From positions 62,001-126,000 of the forward strand of contig RFFP01000017.1 in NCBI GenBank assembly GCA_003696155.1: DNA of 64,000 bases. Direction: 5' to 3'. Below, one piece after another: positions 63,076 through 64,000 of the stretch (its first letter is position 1; each line of letters opens with the position of its first letter). The position numbers were made by a program, and so were the translations under genes. The stretch comes from Acidobacteriota bacterium. GTDB taxonomy: Bacteria; Aquificota; Aquificia; Aquificales; Aquificaceae. Below the pieces are notes generated by a model. It was not told where the DNA came from. It made no database searches and worked only from the letters and a program-made list of their open reading frames with translations.

Positions 63076-63916
63076 AGACCCTCCAAAACCTAAAGCCTCT
63101 CTTAAGAATCGTAAGTAGATTTCTGAAAGACAAAAGCAGGCGTGGCTCTCTCTTTAAAGCCTCTGCAACCAAGCCCCAGCCCTTCCCTAGGTCCCCGAAC
63201 CTTAGGCATACATCTCCTACGTGAAAAAGAAAATAGGGCAGATACTTCTCTTCTATTCTATCCCTGTAGTCTTGGTATACTTTGATGGTGCCCCGGTAGA
63301 GCCTTGAACTTTTGCTGGTCCTTGACACATGTTCCCTTATATAAACCGTGTTATGGTCAAGGACTTTTATCTTATAACCCATTAAGATGGCCCTTAGAAA
63401 AACCTCCCAATCCTCCCTTAGCATGTACTCATCCTTATAAGGCAGAAAGTAATCCCTTTTAAAGGCGGTGGCGGAAGGATAGCCCAAGAGCCCAGAGAAG
63501 GCTATAAGGAAAGGGTTCTTAGGTATGCTCTTTTTAGATACCCTTTTAATCCTACCTTTGCTGTCTATTGTGGTACGTGGAAAGGTGTAAACCATGTATG
63601 AGTCTCCCCAGTTTTCCATAGTCCTTTCCACGTGCTCTCTTGCCCAGAGGTCATCGTGGTCAAGAAAGAAAACATAATCACCCCTTGAAAGCTCAAAGCC
63701 CCTATTCCTTGAGTAGCATCTTTCCATGTTCTTATGGTTCCTGTGGTACTTTATCAAGCTTCCAAAGTGCTCCTTAAGGAGCTCTGGCGTGCGATCTTCA
63801 GAGCAGTCATCCACCACAACTATCTCATCCACCTTAAGGCTTTGGTTTAAGACAGACTCTACCGCTTGAACTACATACTCCTCACCGTTATATACAGGTA
63901 TTACAACGCTTATCAT
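63068..63916 (-). CDS. Family 2 glycosyltransferase
   Basis: A 282-residue GT-A fold enzyme. VVIPVYNGEEYVVQAVESVL is the nucleotide-sugar start, VVDDCSEDRT the first acidic motif, and FFLDHDDLW the DxD-like metal site. I chose ATG 63916, which gives the family start ISVVIP; a TTG 21 bases upstream is the alternative. It likely adds a sugar to lipopolysaccharide or another glycan. It overlaps bioW by 8 bases and the gene upstream by 29. Confidence 0.9.
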   Translation of the reverse strand: MISVVIPVYNGEEYVVQAVESVLNQSLKVDEIVVVDDCSEDRTPELLKEHFGSLIKYHRNHKNMERCYSRNRGFELSRGDYVFFLDHDDLWAREHVERTMENWGDSYMVYTFPRTTIDSKGRIKRVSKKSIPKNPFLIAFSGLLGYPSATAFKRDYFLPYKDEYMLREDWEVFLRAILMGYKIKVLDHNTVYIREHVSRTSKSSRLYRGTIKVYQDYRDRIEEKYLPYFLFHVGDVCLRFGDLGKGWGLVAEALKREPRLLLSFRNLLTILKRGFRFWRVYD

Positions 63917-64000
63917 CCTTGGCAAGTTCCAATTCAAGTAAGAACTTGTACTTTAAAAAGGTGTATATGAAGGCTGAGACTGCCACAAGGAAGCCCCTGA
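63888..64000 (-). CDS. C-terminal end of an upstream gene, probable glycosyltransferase (partial)
   Basis: A frame open to the window edge codes for 36 residues up to TAA 63888-63890: RGFLVAVSAFIYTFLKYKFL, then LELELAKDDKRCNTCI. Residues of the type 'GF..A.SAFY.FLKY..L' are a common end of family 2 glycosyltransferases such as WaaE-like proteins. It overlaps the next glycosyltransferase by 29 bases on the same strand. The rest lies outside the window. Confidence 0.55.
   Translation of the reverse strand, partial: RGFLVAVSAFIYTFLKYKFLLELELAKDDKRCNTCI

Noticed and set aside
1..64000. CRISPR arrays, insertion sequences, phage genes or rRNA genes
   Set aside because: No regularly spaced repeats, transposase, integrase or rRNA-like sequence was found on reading. 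Short degenerate repeats cannot be excluded without computation.

Overview
The window looks like chromosome from a thermophilic, chemolithotrophic Aquificales bacterium of the Hydrogenobacter/Thermocrinis type. Several things point there: ATA-rich isoleucine and AGG/AGA-rich arginine codons; a stand-alone MnmC2 (DUF752) methyltransferase and an Rnl3-type RNA ligase with its PIN 'partner' protein, both known from Aquifex; an A2-type haem-copper oxidase; and very compact, scattered operons. The genus assignment is inference. No insertion sequence, prophage, CRISPR array or rRNA was seen, and no stretch longer than 300 bases lacks a gene.

Layout. 1-3683: end of an RND efflux adaptor and an AcrB-like pump. 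3685-5108 (-): molybdopterin genes moaE-moaA. 5175-8110: flagellar fliG-fliH-fliI. 8121-11550: proA, a degenerate PIN-like protein and a SulP anion transporter. 11533-13405: nadD, fabG, folK. 13388-16729 (-): ribonucleotide reductase nrdA-nrdB. 16862-19562 (-): rimP-nusA-rlmD-like operon. 19601-21241: a lone MoxR ATPase and an OmpA-domain protein. 21226-22609 (-): a FlgJ-like rod protein and an aminotransferase. 22626-25217: a BamA/Omp85 protein. 25211-30233 (-): a five-haem lipoprotein, coxC-sco-coxB-coxA and a 47-residue membrane protein. 30291-30767: a Cys-rich small gene with an apparent +1 frameshift, then tRNA-Phe. 30706-31671 (-): mnmC2, running into the tRNA on the other strand. 31692-33664: a Trk/Ktr potassium system. 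33679-36664: adaptor-permease-ATPase MacAB/Lol-like exporter. 36646-40177 (-): SPFH protein, phosphohexomutase, ArsB. 40216-41891: RNA ligase and PIN partner, convergent. 41872-44927 (-): IscU-like scaffold, PP-loop thiolase, TusA-like, DUF1858-like, Nfu and aroE. 44995-46252: a divergent hydrolase and a dolichol-kinase-like protein. 46249-51314: murB-ddl-ftsQ-ftsA-ftsZ plus a small unknown gene. 51366-58368: a Cus-type copper export operon with accessory proteins, including a 43-residue Met/Trp-rich peptide. 58371-61242: tatA, tatC, an SDR and pyrD. 61196-64000 (-): glycosyltransferases, bioW and an O-antigen-ligase-like protein.

How it fits together. Genes overlap by 1-20 bases in long runs, so most regions are single transcripts. 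Two classes of translation start stand out. Some starts carry a strong AGGAGG site (nrdA, nrdB, iscU, coxA-C, ftsZ, the 43-residue gene). Others have a TATAAT-like box only 6-10 bases before the start codon and no ribosome site (for example nadD/fabG, rimP/moxR, flgJ/bamA and the cus operon), which suggests leaderless transcripts. The most novel material is the metal-export operon with its Met-rich peptide and unknown membrane protein, the frameshifted Cys-rich gene beside tRNA-Phe, the small protein behind the cox terminator, and the compact sulfur-transfer operon.
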